Shown: piece by piece, positions 61,372 to 64,000 of the stretch
Position numbering within the stretch: the stretch's first letter is position 1
How the letters are laid out: each line of letters begins with the position of its first letter
NCBI GenBank assembly: GCA_013396525.1
Contig: VWYX01000858.1
Span: 248,001-312,000, forward strand
Direction: 5' to 3'
Source of the DNA: Chaetorhynchus papuensis
Lineage: Eukaryota > Chordata > Aves > Passeriformes > Rhipiduridae
DNA length: 64,000 nt
Notes under the pieces: generated by a model
Told to the model about the DNA's origin: nothing
The model's input: only the letters and a program-made list of their open reading frames with translations
The model's database searches: none
Program-made: the position numbers and the translations under genes

Positions 61372-61892
61372 GTTGCCTTTTTTAATTGATACTGATGTCT
61401 GAGTCTGTCAGTCATCCCATCACAGTGTTGAAAAAGATGAGAGAAAAGAACAAAATTTTTTGTCCCATGTTCACAAAAATATTAGATTCCTTCTAAGAGA
61501 TTTAGTATGTTAGCATTTTCCTTAAATAATTGCAAACTGGATTCCAACAAAGACTATAAGCTGATAGACTTTATTTTAAATGAAGCAACTTGGTTAGAAT
61601 AGAGACATTAATCTCTTGGTGTTAAAATTAGAGGAAAATAAAATAAAAACAAAATGACCAGACCAACTCAAGTTCTAAATTGAAACAAAACAGACTCCAT
61701 TCTCCTTCTCCTCACAAGATTTTCAAAAATATTCCTCTTTATTTGTCTGCCTACTGTTACTTATCTCCATCTCAACTTGATGATTAGAGTGTCTCGTAGT
61801 GCTAAGCCACCTGCTTTCTTAACATTTTACATATATTCCAAAATGTGTTCAAAGAAGGAGCAATGCATTCCAGGGACTCAGCTATACTTACC

Positions 61893-61995
61893 TGTAAAAG
61901 TGCCGACACATCTGAGGGTTTGTACAATGAGTTAAACAGATCTCATTCTAAGGACTCCTACAAAGACTCTGTTAAATAAAGTTATGCAATACAGT
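61893..61995 (-). promoter_or_regulatory. candidate non-coding first exon and proximal promoter of SLCO1A2
   Basis: On the minus strand a perfect donor CAG|GTAAGT (exon end 61892) lies about 520 nt upstream of the coding start. An acceptor ACTGACAG or CTCAG just before the ATG exon would complete a 5'UTR intron. About 90-100 nt upstream of that donor is GTTATGCAATAC (61980-61991), which fits the C/EBP or PAR-bZIP D-box (TTATGCAA), beside AACTTTATTTAACAG. This is inference from motifs alone. Confidence 0.3.
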
Positions 61996-61999
61996 CCCC

Positions 62000-64000
62000 T
62001 GCTGCCTGATGGAGTAAACTGAAGAAAACCAGGGCAAGTCAGAGCCCTACCTTATAGTCAGGATGCATACAGGTTAATTTCCTCCTTTTTTGTCTTGGAT
62101 ACACTTTCTAAGTGTGACCCTGCAGCACCTGCTCTTCTCTGTGTTTTCCACGTCATGGATCCAGGGCTGGGGAGCAAGCTTGACAAGCCCACCAATAGGA
62201 CTCAACTGCGTTTCAAATTCTTCAGCTCGGCACCCTCCTGGTCAATCTCTTCAAACATTAATTTCTACAACAATGTTAATCCTCTCAAATGTGTTTCCTA
62301 ACTAACTTGATTCCTAGCAAATTCACAGGCATTAACTCCTTCTATAGCTACCTTCTTACTTCCAGTTTTTAAAAGGATAATGCATTATTACAGCATTCCT
62401 GGAAATACTTAACAATTAATTGTAGGTGGTCAGCACTCAGATAAGTGGCTATGATGGATACATAGTTTTTATTTCTGCTTTGCTCACAGATTCCTGCACA
62501 AACTGTGTTCAATCACAGGATTAAACTGTGCTCGTACAGCTTTGTACTTTTTTTGCAATTTGGAATAAAAGTTTATACCCCAGGGAATTGTTTACACCTT
62601 ATCTAAACACTGCTTTTCTCTGAAGCCCACCAGCACTGCCAAAACATCACAGCAGTCCCCTATGTCTGTCCTCTTCTAGGAGCTGGCAAAGGGATTCTTT
62701 CCCTTACTGTACCAGTCCCTGCATTTCACTGTCACACACAGGAAACATCATCTGGCTAATTGCAGGTTTTCTCTTCTCTTGTACGAGATACCAGACAGCC
62801 TGTTACCATTTGACTTGGGGAAACAGACACATCACACTGCTCCTCATGCAATTAGAGAAGACAAAACAGCATTGTTTGCATTTAATTATTCATACCTTCC
62901 CTCAGAGCATAAATTATGATGGGGAAAATAAAGCATTTCAATCATTTTTTTTACTGGGAAGATTATTAAGATTATTAATTGAATACCAAAGTAGACAGAA
63001 TTATTATTTTCAGCTATGTTTCTGAAATTACTTTCCCCAGCTTTATAATATTTTGTGGTCACACTTCATCAAGGGTTACTGAAGCCAACACAAACTAACA
63101 GCCTAAATTATCAGAAACATAATTTGACAGCTGCATAAATCACTCAGCTCAGGTGCATTCATGCCACACTTTAAGTCCAGGTTAAAACTTAAACAATCAT
63201 TTCTGTGCCTAAAGATGAACCAAGAGTGCTCCCACTCCCTTCTCCCATCTACCTGCTCTCCATTGTACATTCCTCTTGAGTACCTTGTTTACACCCTCAG
63301 GCTCTTCTGACTCATCTGCAAACCTCTTTAACTCATTAAACAGGCAGAAATACAGCTATATTAAAATGCAGTTATATTAAAATAAAGTTATGCAAAAGTT
63401 TGCCCCTGGGTTCTTGCTGACCCACGAGCTGTCATGTAAACACCTGCACCTGAATCCCACCCACAAGCCTGCAATGTTTGCTGAAATTTCAGGGAAGAGG
63501 GCAGTAAAATTCCTCCTTCCACTGCTGCACTGAGGTGGTGACATATTAATGGCAGGCTAGGAAGCTGGCAATGACACCACAACTGCCTCTTCCTCTCATC
63601 TCTACTGTCTGACTAAATCTCCACGGGCAGCCAGAAAGACAGACAAGTGATCACAGGACACCCACTTTGCACGGTGCACACACATTTATCTCAGTGTGAG
63701 CAGTTCAAAGCAGCTGTAGGACACTCAGCATCCGAGGTAACCCGGGCTGAACAAGGCTTAAAACCAAAGCTGATGCTCCCTGTGTGGACCAAAACAGGCT
63801 TGTTTGGTGCAGCTGACAACAGCAGGCAGGCAAGCACTGAGACATCACTTTGCACCCATTTGTCCCACACAAACCCAGAAGTACATTTTATAGTTTTAAA
63901 TCACATTTCACTCTAGCTAACTGATAAAAATGACAAAAGCATCCAAATATCTGGATTAAAAAGTTGATGATGCAATGTTTTGCAAGTTGCCTTGTCTAAG
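62000..64000. other. 5' flank of SLCO1A2, no gene recognised
   Basis: AT-rich sequence with short open frames (89 codons or fewer) that have no recognisable motif. In other vertebrates IAPP and PYROXD1 follow SLCO1A2 on this side; neither is reached here. Confidence 0.5.

Noticed and set aside
1..64000. CRISPR arrays, operons, prophage or other prokaryotic systems
   Set aside because: The window has split exons, GT-AG introns, LINEs and an LTR throughout. The repeats are microsatellites or minisatellites without spacer structure.

Overview
The window is vertebrate nuclear DNA, almost certainly from a bird. It contains several 3'-truncated CR1 LINE copies with the avian 3' end (ATTCTATG-type terminus) and one solo LTR of the ERV-L-like type common in neoavian genomes. 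No mammalian SINEs were seen. All recognisable protein-coding sequence belongs to the SLCO1 (OATP1) organic-anion-transporter cluster; no prokaryotic, phage, CRISPR or rRNA/tRNA features were found.

Layout: (1) 1-6713, + strand: the last eight coding exons of an OATP1 gene whose 5' part lies left of the window, best matched to SLCO1C1. (2) 6714-16322: convergent intergenic DNA with a CpG-rich patch, a strong CTCF-like motif and a CR1. (3) 16323-32499, - strand: a complete 14-exon OATP1 gene. The reconstructed CDS is 2115 nt (704 codons plus stop), mixes 1A-like and 1B-like residues, and is the candidate for the gene called SLCO1B3 in chicken. (4) 32500-47002: intergenic DNA holding a GC-rich island, microsatellites and a candidate upstream promoter. 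(5) 47003-61371, - strand: a complete 14-exon gene matching SLCO1A2. The CDS is 1977 nt (658 codons plus stop). (6) 61372-64000: its 5' flank with a candidate non-coding exon.

The three genes share almost identical exon lengths and phases: coding exons 8, 9, 12 and 13 are 165, 196, 65 and 118 nt in all three. All carry the OATP signature DxRWVGAWWLGxL before TM6 and the 11-cysteine Kazal-like extracellular loop between TM9 and TM10. Every exon of both complete genes is open and every splice phase closes, so all three look functional. Products would be 12-TM plasma-membrane exchangers for organic anions: thyroid hormone for the 1C1 type, and bile salts, bilirubin/biliverdin-like pigments and steroid conjugates for the 1A/1B types.

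Points worth a second look: a GC-AG intron at the same position in two of the three paralogues, the uncertain orthology and orientation of the middle gene, the CTCF-like boundary between convergent genes, and transposons lying close to exons. I found no wholly novel system.
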